From Clostridiales bacterium (GTDB taxonomy: Bacteria; Bacillota; Clostridia; Lachnospirales; Lachnospiraceae), in the NCBI GenBank assembly GCA_021203285.1, contig JAJQBM010000207.1:1-7370 (forward strand): 7,370 nt of DNA, read 5' to 3'. The position numbers were made by a program, and so were the translations under genes. Shown piece by piece: positions 1-6,011 of the stretch. The notes under the pieces are model-generated. The model saw only the letters and a program-made list of their open reading frames with translations, did not search any database and had not been told where the DNA came from. Numbering within the stretch: the stretch's first letter is position 1; the number at the start of each line of letters is the position of its first letter.

Positions 1-71
1 AAAAATTTGGAAGGGAAACAGAGGTTCAATATTCAATTTCATTCTTCATCGCTGTAATTGAGGGTTTCTCC

Positions 72-100
72 TTGCAAAACAATTTGTGATGTGCTATGAT
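72..100 (+). promoter_or_regulatory. Sigma-A-type promoter of the aspS2-gatCAB operon
   Basis: A -35 box TTGCAA (72-77) and a -10 box TATGAT (95-100) are separated by 17 nt, which is near-consensus for the housekeeping sigma factor. Transcription should start at about 106-108, just before the T-box leader. The 71 bases upstream are A/T-rich and show no gene or other feature I can support. Both boxes were read by eye; no start-site data are available. Confidence 0.75.
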
Positions 101-106
101 ACGAAA

Positions 107-350
107 ACACGAGGGAAATGCGAAGAAGGAGACTCTTGCCTTCAGAGGCCGACAGGAATACAGCGTCACCGACTGAGAGCGCTGTTTGGCGGAGGGGATA
201 AAGGGAACACTCCGGAGCAGCCGGGTTGAATGCGAGGATGTCGTTTTACAAAGAGGATGACATCTTCAGTAGGTTCGGACGGATCGCGCACGTTACGCGT
301 ATGAGTGGGGAACAGAGAGGTTCCCAATGCGGGTGGTACCGCGGAATAGG
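107..350 (+). ncRNA. T-box riboswitch leader, specifier AAC (Asn) overlapping GAA (Glu)
   Basis: This RNA senses uncharged tRNA and lets transcription continue into aspS2 when the tRNA is unacylated. The hallmark T-box GGGTGGTACCGCGG lies at 331-344; its TGGT (334-337) would pair with the tRNA 3' NCCA end, the U accepting discriminator A or G. Upstream are the usual stem III landmarks AGTAGG (268-273) and CGTTA (291-295) with a CGCG/CGCG stem, and the stem I apical motif around CTGAGAG...GTTTGG (173-189). In stem I, GGAG (128-131) pairs with CTCC (210-213) and CCTT (139-142) with AAGG (201-204). This leaves a specifier loop whose 3' strand is GAACA (205-209). AAC at 206-208 sits in the standard specifier place and fits the Asn-tRNA pathway encoded downstream; GAA at 205-207 is a second possible codon. 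The exact ends of the RNA are approximate. Confidence 0.93.
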
Positions 351-358
351 TTTATTTC

Positions 359-399
359 GCCCTGAGATGTCGTATGGCATTTCAGGGCCTTTTTATTTT
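359..399 (+). terminator. T-box-controlled intrinsic terminator
   Basis: An 11-bp stem (359-369 with 378-388, one G-U pair, loop of 8 nt) is followed by CTTTTTATTTT, a typical Rho-independent terminator. Its 5' arm carries CGCCC (358-362), which can instead pair with the GGG of the T-box (331-333) to form the antiterminator. The two structures are therefore mutually exclusive, as in other transcription-attenuating T-boxes. Binding of uncharged tRNA would favour readthrough into aspS2. Confidence 0.9.
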
Positions 400-434
400 C
401 GCCCCGCAGAATAAAAGAAAAGGAGTACGTTGCA

Positions 435-1766
435 ATGAAAGTAATCACAGGAGTTATACCGAAGGAGACGCTGGAGATCGGCGAGCTTTGCGGGCGAGAA
501 CCGGATGACAGCCTGATCCGGGTCAACGGAGCGGTGCATGCGATTCGCGACATGGGCGAGGTGGCGTTTATTATCCTCCGAAAGAGGGAAGGGCTGCTGC
601 AGTGCGTCTACGAGGAAAATGTCTCCGAATTTGACCTGAAGGACATCCGTGAGGGCGCGACGGTCGAGTTCGCGGGGCGCGTGAACCGGGAGGAGCGTGC
701 GCCGCACGGCGTTGAAATCCGCATCCGGACGGCGCGGATTTTGTCTGAACCGGCGGAACCCATGCCGCTGCAGATTTCCAGACGGAAGCTGAACACATCG
801 CTGGAGGCAAAGCTGAACAACCGCGCGGTTTCGCTGCGCAATATTCAGGAGCGCGCGAAGTTCCGCATTCAGGAGGGAATCACGCGCGGGTTCCGCGATT
901 TCCTCTACAGTCAGGGCTTCACGGAGATTCACACGCCGAAGCTGGGAGCCAAAAGCGCCGAGGGCGGGGCGAACCTGTTTCGTCTGGAGTATTTTCGCCG
1001 CCCGGCGATTCTGCAGCAGAGCCCGCAGTTTTATAAGCAGATGATGGTGGGCGTGTTTGACCGTGTGTTTGAGACCGGACCGGTGTTCCGCGCGGAGAAG
1101 CACAATACGAAGCGCCATTTAAATGAATATACTTCGCTGGATTTTGAGATGGGCTATATCGACGGCTTTGAGGAGATCATGGGCATGGAGACGGGATTTC
1201 TTCAGTACACGATGGACTTGCTGAATCGGGAATATGCGGCGGAGCTGGAGATTCTCGGCATTCAGACGCCGCGGACGGATGAGATCCCGCAGGTTCGGTT
1301 CGACGAGGCCAAGCAGATGGTGGCGGAAAAGTACAACCGTCAGTTCCGCAACCCCTTTGATCTGGAACCGGAGGAGGAGCAACTGATCGGACGGCTTTTT
1401 AAAGAGGAGTATGACGCAGATTTTGTATTCGTCACACACTATCCCTCCAAAAAGAGACCCTTTTACGCGATGGACGATCCGGTGGATCCGACATATACCC
1501 TGAGCTTTGACCTGCTGTTTCGCGGGCTGGAGGTGACCACCGGCGGACAGAGAATTCATGATTACCGGGAGCTGTTGGATAAAATCGCCGCCAGAGGCAT
1601 GGAGACAGAGGGAATGGAGCACTATCTGGCTGCCTTTAAGCATGGCATGCCGCCGCACGGCGGGCTGGGCATCGGACTGGAGCGCCTGACCATGCACCTG
1701 ATCGGAGAGGAAAATGTGCGGGAGGCGACGCTCTTCCCGAGGGATTTGAGCAGGTTAGAGCCGTAA
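435..1766 (+). CDS. aspS2: Aspartyl-tRNA synthetase type 2, predicted non-discriminating (Asp/Asn)
   Basis: This cytoplasmic class II synthetase attaches Asp to tRNA(Asp) and, by prediction, also to tRNA(Asn). The 443-residue length matches the short archaeal-type AspRS and not the roughly 590-residue bacterial AspRS, whose GAD insertion is absent. An N-terminal OB-fold anticodon-binding domain (about 15-105) precedes the catalytic core. Visible in the core are the flipping-loop region GAKSAEGGANLF (171-182), QSPQFYKQ (195-202), motif 2 FRAE...NEYTSLDFEMG (218-240) and motif 3 GGLGIGLERL (409-418), ending REATLFPRD. His35 and Pro90 (in RAPHGVEI) appear to match the His28/Pro77 pair linked to tRNA(Asn) acceptance in Deinococcus radiodurans AspRS2. 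This alignment is by eye. The start is supported by AGGAG (421-425), 9 nt upstream. It is the first gene behind the T-box, with the amidotransferase genes downstream. An AsnRS is unlikely because of the Asp-type motifs and the context. Confidence 0.94.
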   Translation: MKVITGVIPKETLEIGELCGREPDDSLIRVNGAVHAIRDMGEVAFIILRKREGLLQCVYEENVSEFDLKDIREGATVEFAGRVNREERAPHGVEIRIRTARILSEPAEPMPLQISRRKLNTSLEAKLNNRAVSLRNIQERAKFRIQEGITRGFRDFLYSQGFTEIHTPKLGAKSAEGGANLFRLEYFRRPAILQQSPQFYKQMMVGVFDRVFETGPVFRAEKHNTKRHLNEYTSLDFEMGYIDGFEEIMGMETGFLQYTMDLLNREYAAELEILGIQTPRTDEIPQVRFDEAKQMVAEKYNRQFRNPFDLEPEEEQLIGRLFKEEYDADFVFVTHYPSKKRPFYAMDDPVDPTYTLSFDLLFRGLEVTTGGQRIHDYRELLDKIAARGMETEGMEHYLAAFKHGMPPHGGLGIGLERLTMHLIGEENVREATLFPRDLSRLEP

Positions 1767-1990
1767 AGTGCCAGAAGTTGCTTCGACGGACATACTCGGT
1801 GATACAGATATGTTTTACGGCAACCGGGGCAACGCTTCGACAAACTAATCGCTAACTGCGACTAAGACGCTCAGGAAAGCCTTCGCGCCTAAGTCTTCGT
1901 AAGCGCTGGATTTCGTCTCAGCTAAAAACGCCCCTACAAAAGTTGCCCTAAAACATATCTGTATCACCGAGTATATCCTGTGCAAACGCA
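1767..1990. other. Intergenic gap between aspS2 and the gatC fusion gene
   Basis: No coding sequence is convincing in this 224-bp stretch; it consists almost entirely of the inverted-repeat element described separately. It interrupts what is otherwise a tightly packed operon, where the later gaps are 14, 16 and 49 nt. An 8-nt direct repeat GCTTCGAC occurs at 1780-1787 and 1834-1841. No clear target-site duplication flanks the repeat arms, and no T-run follows either arm, so I do not call it a terminator. Confidence 0.6.
1788..1978. repeat. Long imperfect inverted repeat (37-nt arms, 191-nt element)
   Basis: The left arm 1788-1824 and the right arm 1942-1978 are reverse complements at 35 of 37 positions. 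The mismatches are C1791/A1975 and C1818/C1948, and 1792-1817 pairs perfectly with 1949-1974 (26 bp). Further in, GGGGC (1826-1830) can pair with GCCCC (1930-1934) and CTAAGACG (1862-1869) with CGTCTCAG (1914-1921, one G-U pair), so the whole 191 nt could fold as one long hairpin in mRNA. It contains no transposase and could be a MITE-like or intergenic repeat, or an RNA element for processing or stability. As a second possibility, GCCGTAAA (1760-1767, across the aspS2 stop) is a perfect complement of 1814-1821 and would compete with part of the long stem. Confidence 0.85.
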
Positions 1991-2056
1991 ATGGCAAGCT
2001 TTAAAAAATCAGATAATACATGGAATATTCGGAGTAAATATCAGGGAAAATCGGAA

Positions 2057-2061
2057 AGGAG
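2057..2061 (+). promoter_or_regulatory. Ribosome binding site selecting the GTG start at 2069
   Basis: AGGAG lies 7 nt before a GTG codon at 2069, in the setting AAAGGAGAAAAAAAGTG. This is ideal spacing. The first in-frame ATG (1991) lies just behind the inverted repeat and has no Shine-Dalgarno sequence, and its 26 extra residues resemble no GNAT N-terminus. The site therefore moves the start downstream. Confidence 0.85.
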
Positions 2062-2068
2062 AAAAAAA

Positions 2069-2989
2069 GTGAAACATCTGGGAACACAGATATTGGCAAC
2101 TGAGCACCTCACTCTGCGGCGGTTTGAGCCGGAGGACGCGGAGCATTGCTTTTACAACTGGCTGAGCGATCCGGAAGTGGCAAAATACCTGACATGGGCG
2201 CCGTACCAGACCGTGGAGCAGGTACAGGAGCGGATGGCGATCTGGGAAAATAATTATAGAAAAGAGGATAATTACAATTGGGCGATCGAGATGAACGAAT
2301 CGGAGCAGCCGATCGGGAGCATCTCGGTTGTCGGCATCAATGAAGATACGGAGAGCATGGAAGTCGGCTACTGCATCGGCAGGAAGTTCTGGCACCGGGG
2401 GATTATGACGGAGGCGTTGACGGAGGTAGTACGGTTCCTCATGGATGAGGTCGGTGCAGGCCGTGTCTGGGCGGGCTGCGATTCGCGCAATTTGTACTCG
2501 GCAAAGACGATGGCGGCGGCCGACATGGAGTATGAGGGCACGCTGCGGCGCGCCGGACGGAACAATCAGGGAATCTGCGATGAAGTGATCTGCGCAAAAA
2601 TCCGCAGCGAGGCGATTGCTGAGCAGGCGGAGGAAGAAGCGGCGGAGACCGCGGGCGCGACGGTGACGAAAGTCATGGGTGAGGACGGCAAGCTCCGCAA
2701 CGTGATCTCTGACGAGACCATGGAGTATGTGGGCATTCTCGCAAAGCTGGAGCTCTCACCCGAGGAGGCGGAAGCGGCGAAAAAGGATATGGCGGATATG
2801 CTGGACTATATCGACAAGCTGAACGAGCTCGACACGACGGGCATCGAGCCCATGTCCCATGTATTTCCGGTTCACAATGTATTCCGGGAGGATGTTGTAA
2901 CGAACGGCGACGGCAGCGAGGCGACGCTCGCGAACGCACCGGTGAAAAAAGACGGCGGCTTTAAGGTGCCGAAGACCATCGGCGACTGA
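2069..2989 (+). CDS. gatC: GNAT N-acetyltransferase fused to amidotransferase subunit GatC
   Basis: This is a two-domain protein of 306 residues counted from the GTG. Residues about 3-180 are a RimJ/RimL-type GNAT domain: [12 protein letters not shown] near the start, a beta4/motif-A segment [20 protein letters not shown] (98-117, HRGIM as acetyl-CoA loop), then N141 and S144 in [11 protein letters not shown] and the closing YEGTLRRAG. The acetyl-CoA site looks intact. An Ala/Glu-rich linker (about 184-200) leads to GatC (213-306): [42 protein letters not shown] and the terminal [11 protein letters not shown]. Ordinary GatC is only about 95 residues; it is the small subunit that bridges GatA and GatB. 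No stop, frameshift or well-placed Shine-Dalgarno separates the two parts, so the fusion seems real. Internal initiation of free GatC is not excluded. The stop is 14 nt before gatA. The GatC role is secure from sequence and context; the acetyl acceptor is unknown. Confidence 0.9.
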   Translation: MKHLGTQILATEHLTLRRFEPEDAEHCFYNWLSDPEVAKYLTWAPYQTVEQVQERMAIWENNYRKEDNYNWAIEMNESEQPIGSISVVGINEDTESMEVGYCIGRKFWHRGIMTEALTEVVRFLMDEVGAGRVWAGCDSRNLYSAKTMAAADMEYEGTLRRAGRNNQGICDEVICAKIRSEAIAEQAEEEAAETAGATVTKVMGEDGKLRNVISDETMEYVGILAKLELSPEEAEAAKKDMADMLDYIDKLNELDTTGIEPMSHVFPVHNVFREDVVTNGDGSEATLANAPVKKDGGFKVPKTIGD

Positions 2990-3003
2990 CAGGAGGTGCG
3001 GGC

Positions 3004-4509
3004 ATGAAAAAAATGAATGAAAAAATCAATTTGATGAGCCTGACCGCTGTGGAGCTCGGCAAAAAAATAAAGGCGTGCGAGGTGACCGCGGCGGAGGCAG
3101 CGAAAGCGGCTTTGGCAGCGATACGTGAAAAGGAGAAGACGATCAACGGTTTCGTCACGGTGCTGGACGAGGCGGCGATTCTGGCGCGGGCCGACGAAGT
3201 TCAGGCAAAAATCGATGCGGGCGAGCTGACCGGGCCTCTGGCGGGCGTGCCGGTGGCGATCAAGGATAATATGTGTACGAAAGGGATTCTGACGACCTGC
3301 TCGTCCAAAATCCTGCACAACTTTATCCCGTCCTACACGGCGACCGCCGTGGAAAATCTGGAAAAGGCCGGAGCGGTCATCATCGGAAAGACGAACATGG
3401 ATGAGTTCGCCATGGGAAGCACCACCGAGACTTCCGTATTCGGGGAGACGAAAAATCCGTGGAATCGGGAGCATGTGCCCGGCGGGTCCTCCGGCGGTTC
3501 CTGCGCGGCGGTGGCAGCGGAGGAGGTGCCATATGCTTTGGGATCCGACACCGGCGGTTCCATCCGCCAGCCCAGCGCGTTCTGCGGCGTGACCGGGATC
3601 AAGCCTACCTACGGCACCGTGTCCCGCTACGGGCTGATCGCCTACGGTTCCTCTCTGGATCAGATCGGTCCGATCGCAAAGGATGTCACGGACTGCGCGG
3701 CCATTCTGGAGGCCATCGCTTCCCACGATACGAAGGATTCCACATCGGTCGCGCGGGATGACCTGAATTTTACGGAGGCACTGACGGACGATGTCAGAGG
3801 CTTAAAGATCGGAATTCCCCGGGACTATTTCGGGGAAGGTCTGGATGAGGAAGTGAAGACGGCAGTGCTGGCGGCGGCGAAGGCGCTGGCGGCGAAGGAC
3901 GCGGTCGTGGAGGAGTTTGACCTCGGTCTGGTGGAGTATGCGATTCCCGCCTACTATGTCATTGCCTGCGCGGAGGCCAGCTCCAACCTGTCCCGTTTTG
4001 ACGGCGTGAAATACGGCTACCGTACTGCAGAGTACGATGGCCTGCACAATATGTATAAAAAATCCCGCTCCGAGGGCTTCGGGCCGGAAGTGAAGCGCCG
4101 GATTATGCTGGGGTCCTTTGTCTTAAGCTCCGGCTATTATGACGCGTATTACCTGAAAGCGCTCCGGGTGAAATCGCTGATCAAAAAGGCATTTGACGAG
4201 GCTTTTGCAAAATATGATGTGATTCTCGGACCGGCGGCGCCCACCACGGCGCCGAAGCTGGGAGAGTCCTTAAACGATCCGATTCGCATGTACCTCGGCG
4301 ACATTTATACGATATCGGTCAACCTTGCGGGGCTGCCGGGGATTTCCCTTCCCTGCGGGACGGACAGAAATGGACTTCCGATCGGGATGCAGCTTCTGGG
4401 AGACTGCTTCCGGGAGAAAACCATCATCCGGGCGGCTTACAGCTTTGAACAGACCAGAACGTATCAGCATGTTCCGGCAGCAGCACTGTCAGACGGGACG
4501 GCGCAGTGA
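3004..4509 (+). CDS. gatA: Asp-tRNA(Asn)/Glu-tRNA(Gln) amidotransferase subunit A
   Basis: GatA is the glutaminase subunit: it frees ammonia from glutamine (or asparagine) and passes it through a tunnel to GatB. The 501-residue length is usual for the amidase-signature family. The Ser-cisSer-Lys triad is readable as Lys87 (GVPVAIKDN), Ser162 (PGGSSGGS) and Ser186 (SDTGGSIRQP). The spacing equals that of Staphylococcus aureus GatA (K79, S154, S178) with a constant offset of 8. Other family blocks are GKTNMDEFAMGSTTE and GVTGIKPTYGTVSRYGLIAYGSSLDQIGP, the latter directing GatA away from generic amidases. The ATG at 3004 has AGGAGGTG at 2991-2998; the ATG at 3013 is a poorer alternative. It lies between the gatC fusion and gatB in the standard C-A-B order and is surely co-transcribed. 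Confidence 0.98.
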   Translation: MKKMNEKINLMSLTAVELGKKIKACEVTAAEAAKAALAAIREKEKTINGFVTVLDEAAILARADEVQAKIDAGELTGPLAGVPVAIKDNMCTKGILTTCSSKILHNFIPSYTATAVENLEKAGAVIIGKTNMDEFAMGSTTETSVFGETKNPWNREHVPGGSSGGSCAAVAAEEVPYALGSDTGGSIRQPSAFCGVTGIKPTYGTVSRYGLIAYGSSLDQIGPIAKDVTDCAAILEAIASHDTKDSTSVARDDLNFTEALTDDVRGLKIGIPRDYFGEGLDEEVKTAVLAAAKALAAKDAVVEEFDLGLVEYAIPAYYVIACAEASSNLSRFDGVKYGYRTAEYDGLHNMYKKSRSEGFGPEVKRRIMLGSFVLSSGYYDAYYLKALRVKSLIKKAFDEAFAKYDVILGPAAPTTAPKLGESLNDPIRMYLGDIYTISVNLAGLPGISLPCGTDRNGLPIGMQLLGDCFREKTIIRAAYSFEQTRTYQHVPAAALSDGTAQ

Positions 4510-4525
4510 GAAAGGGGACGAGGAT

Positions 4526-5962
4526 ATGAGTAAAAATTATGAGACCGTCATCGGTTTGGAAGTCCATGTAGAGCTTGCCACGAAGACCAAAATTTTCTGT
4601 TCCTGTTCCACCGCCTTCGGCGGAGCGCCGAACACCCACACCTGTCCGGTCTGCACCGGCATGCCGGGCTCGCTGCCGGTGCTGAATAAACAGGTGGTGG
4701 AGTACGCCATGGCCGTGGGGCTGGCGACCAACTGTACGATCACGCAGCACAATAAATTTGACCGGAAGAATTATTTTTATCCGGATAATCCGCAGAACTA
4801 CCAGATTTCCCAGCTTTACCTTCCTATCTGCAGGGACGGACATGTGGAGATCGAGACGGCTGCCGGGAAGAAGGATATCCGCATCCATGAGATTCACATG
4901 GAGGAGGATGCCGGAAAGCTGGTCCATAATGAGTGGGAAGACGTCTCCATTGTGGATTTCAACCGTTCCGGCGTGCCGCTGATTGAGATTGTATCCGAGC
5001 CGGATATGCGCTCTGCGGATGAGGTGATTGCGTATCTGGAGACGCTGCGGCAGACCATCCAGTATCTGGGCGCGTCGGACTGTAAGCTGAATGAGGGTTC
5101 CATGCGTGCCGATGTCAACCTCTCGGTCCGTGAGGTTGGGTCGAAGAAATTCGGCACCCGTACCGAGATGAAAAACCTGAACTCCTTCAAAGCCATCGCT
5201 CACGCGATCGAGGGCGAGCGGGAGCGGCAGATCGAGCTGCTCGAGATGGGGCGCAAGGTCATTCAGGAGACCCGTCGGTGGGATGATAACAAGGAATCCT
5301 CCCACGCGATGCGGTCAAAGGAAGACGCGCAGGATTATCGCTATTTCCCCGACCCGGATCTGGTGCCGGTGGAGATTTCCGATGAGTGGATTGCGCGCGT
5401 CCGCGCCGTTCAGCCGGAGCTGCGCCCGGCAAAGCTGGAGCGCTATAAGAAAGAGTACGAAATTCCGGATTACGACGCGCGGATTATCACGGAGAGCAAG
5501 CGGATGGCGGATCTGTTTGAGGCGACGACTGCTCTCTGTAAAAAGCCGAAGAAGGTTTCCAACTGGCTCATGGGCGAGACCATGCGGCTGTTAAAGGAAA
5601 CGGCACAGGATGCGGATGACCTTTCCTTTGCGCCGAAGCATCTGGCGGCACTGATCGATCTTGCGGACGCCGGAACCATCAACGGTACGGTTGCAAAAGA
5701 GGTTTTTGAAGAAATTTTCCGGAACGATGTCGATCCGGAGCAGTATGTAAAAAAGCACGGCCTTGCCACCGCCAACGACGAGAGTGCGCTGCGCTCCGCG
5801 GTGGAACAAGTGCTGGCTGAGAATCCGAAGTCCGTGGAGGATTACAAGGGCGGCAAGAAAAAGGCGATGGGATTCCTCGTCGGGCAGACGATGAAAGCCA
5901 TGAAGGGCAAGGCGGATCCGGCGATGGTGAACCGGCTCATGAAGGAGCTACTGGAGCAATAG
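4526..5962 (+). CDS. gatB: Asp-tRNA(Asn)/Glu-tRNA(Gln) amidotransferase subunit B
   Basis: GatB binds the misacylated tRNA, activates the side-chain carboxylate with ATP and amidates it with ammonia from GatA. The protein has 478 residues, typical of GatB. The cradle domain opens with YETVIGLEVHVEL (Glu12 and His14 are likely metal ligands). It has a zinc site of C25, C27, C40 and C43 (FCSCS...CPVC), the block DRKNYFYPDNPQNYQISQ, HMEEDAGK (124-131) and the family signature DFNRSGVPLIE (144-154). A helical and YqeY-like tail (about 330-478) contacts the tRNA elbow. The frame is open upstream to 4325, but that part overlaps gatA. ATG 4526 is chosen because GatB homology begins there and AAAGGGG (4511-4517) and GAGG (4520-4523) precede it. 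The gap to gatA is only 16 nt. Confidence 0.98.
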   Translation: MSKNYETVIGLEVHVELATKTKIFCSCSTAFGGAPNTHTCPVCTGMPGSLPVLNKQVVEYAMAVGLATNCTITQHNKFDRKNYFYPDNPQNYQISQLYLPICRDGHVEIETAAGKKDIRIHEIHMEEDAGKLVHNEWEDVSIVDFNRSGVPLIEIVSEPDMRSADEVIAYLETLRQTIQYLGASDCKLNEGSMRADVNLSVREVGSKKFGTRTEMKNLNSFKAIAHAIEGERERQIELLEMGRKVIQETRRWDDNKESSHAMRSKEDAQDYRYFPDPDLVPVEISDEWIARVRAVQPELRPAKLERYKKEYEIPDYDARIITESKRMADLFEATTALCKKPKKVSNWLMGETMRLLKETAQDADDLSFAPKHLAALIDLADAGTINGTVAKEVFEEIFRNDVDPEQYVKKHGLATANDESALRSAVEQVLAENPKSVEDYKGGKKKAMGFLVGQTMKAMKGKADPAMVNRLMKELLEQ

Positions 5963-6011
5963 GCGGCCGGTGTCTGCCGGAGTATTGCAGGGTACAGGAG
6001 GAACATTGTTT

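Noticed and set aside
226..414. 62-codon open frame in the leader as a leader peptide
   Set aside because: It runs through conserved T-box structures and the terminator, and T-boxes act through tRNA binding, not leader translation. It has no convincing ribosome binding site.
1788..1978. Inverted repeat as an intrinsic terminator after aspS2
   Set aside because: Neither arm is followed by a U-rich tract, and the downstream gat genes have no clear promoter of their own.
2012..2017. GATAAT as a -10 box for an internal promoter before gatC
   Set aside because: No acceptable -35 box lies 16-18 nt upstream, so an internal promoter is not supported.
1991..2068. ATG at 1991 as the start of the GNAT-GatC gene
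   Set aside because: It has no Shine-Dalgarno sequence and adds 26 Lys/Arg/Ser-rich residues unlike a GNAT N-terminus. The GTG at 2069 has AGGAG at ideal spacing and directly precedes GNAT homology.
2675..2730. Separate start codon for a free GatC inside the fusion
   Set aside because: The ATG at 2675, GTG at 2702 and ATG at 2720 lack a well-placed Shine-Dalgarno; the nearest GAGGA (2681-2685) is too far from 2702.
2872..3726. Long minus-strand open frame opposite gatA (284 codons)
   Set aside because: It is antisense to a certain gene, has no recognisable domain and reflects the G+C-rich codon pattern of gatA. The same applies to 4424-5305, 393-1118 and 1119-1697 on the minus strand.
4325..4525. 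N-terminal extension of gatB from the ATG at 4325
   Set aside because: It overlaps the gatA 3' end in another frame and shows no GatB homology; the family begins at the ATG at 4526.
5967..5980. CCGG-TGTCTG-CCGG hairpin as a terminator after gatB
   Set aside because: The stem is only 4 bp and no T-run follows.
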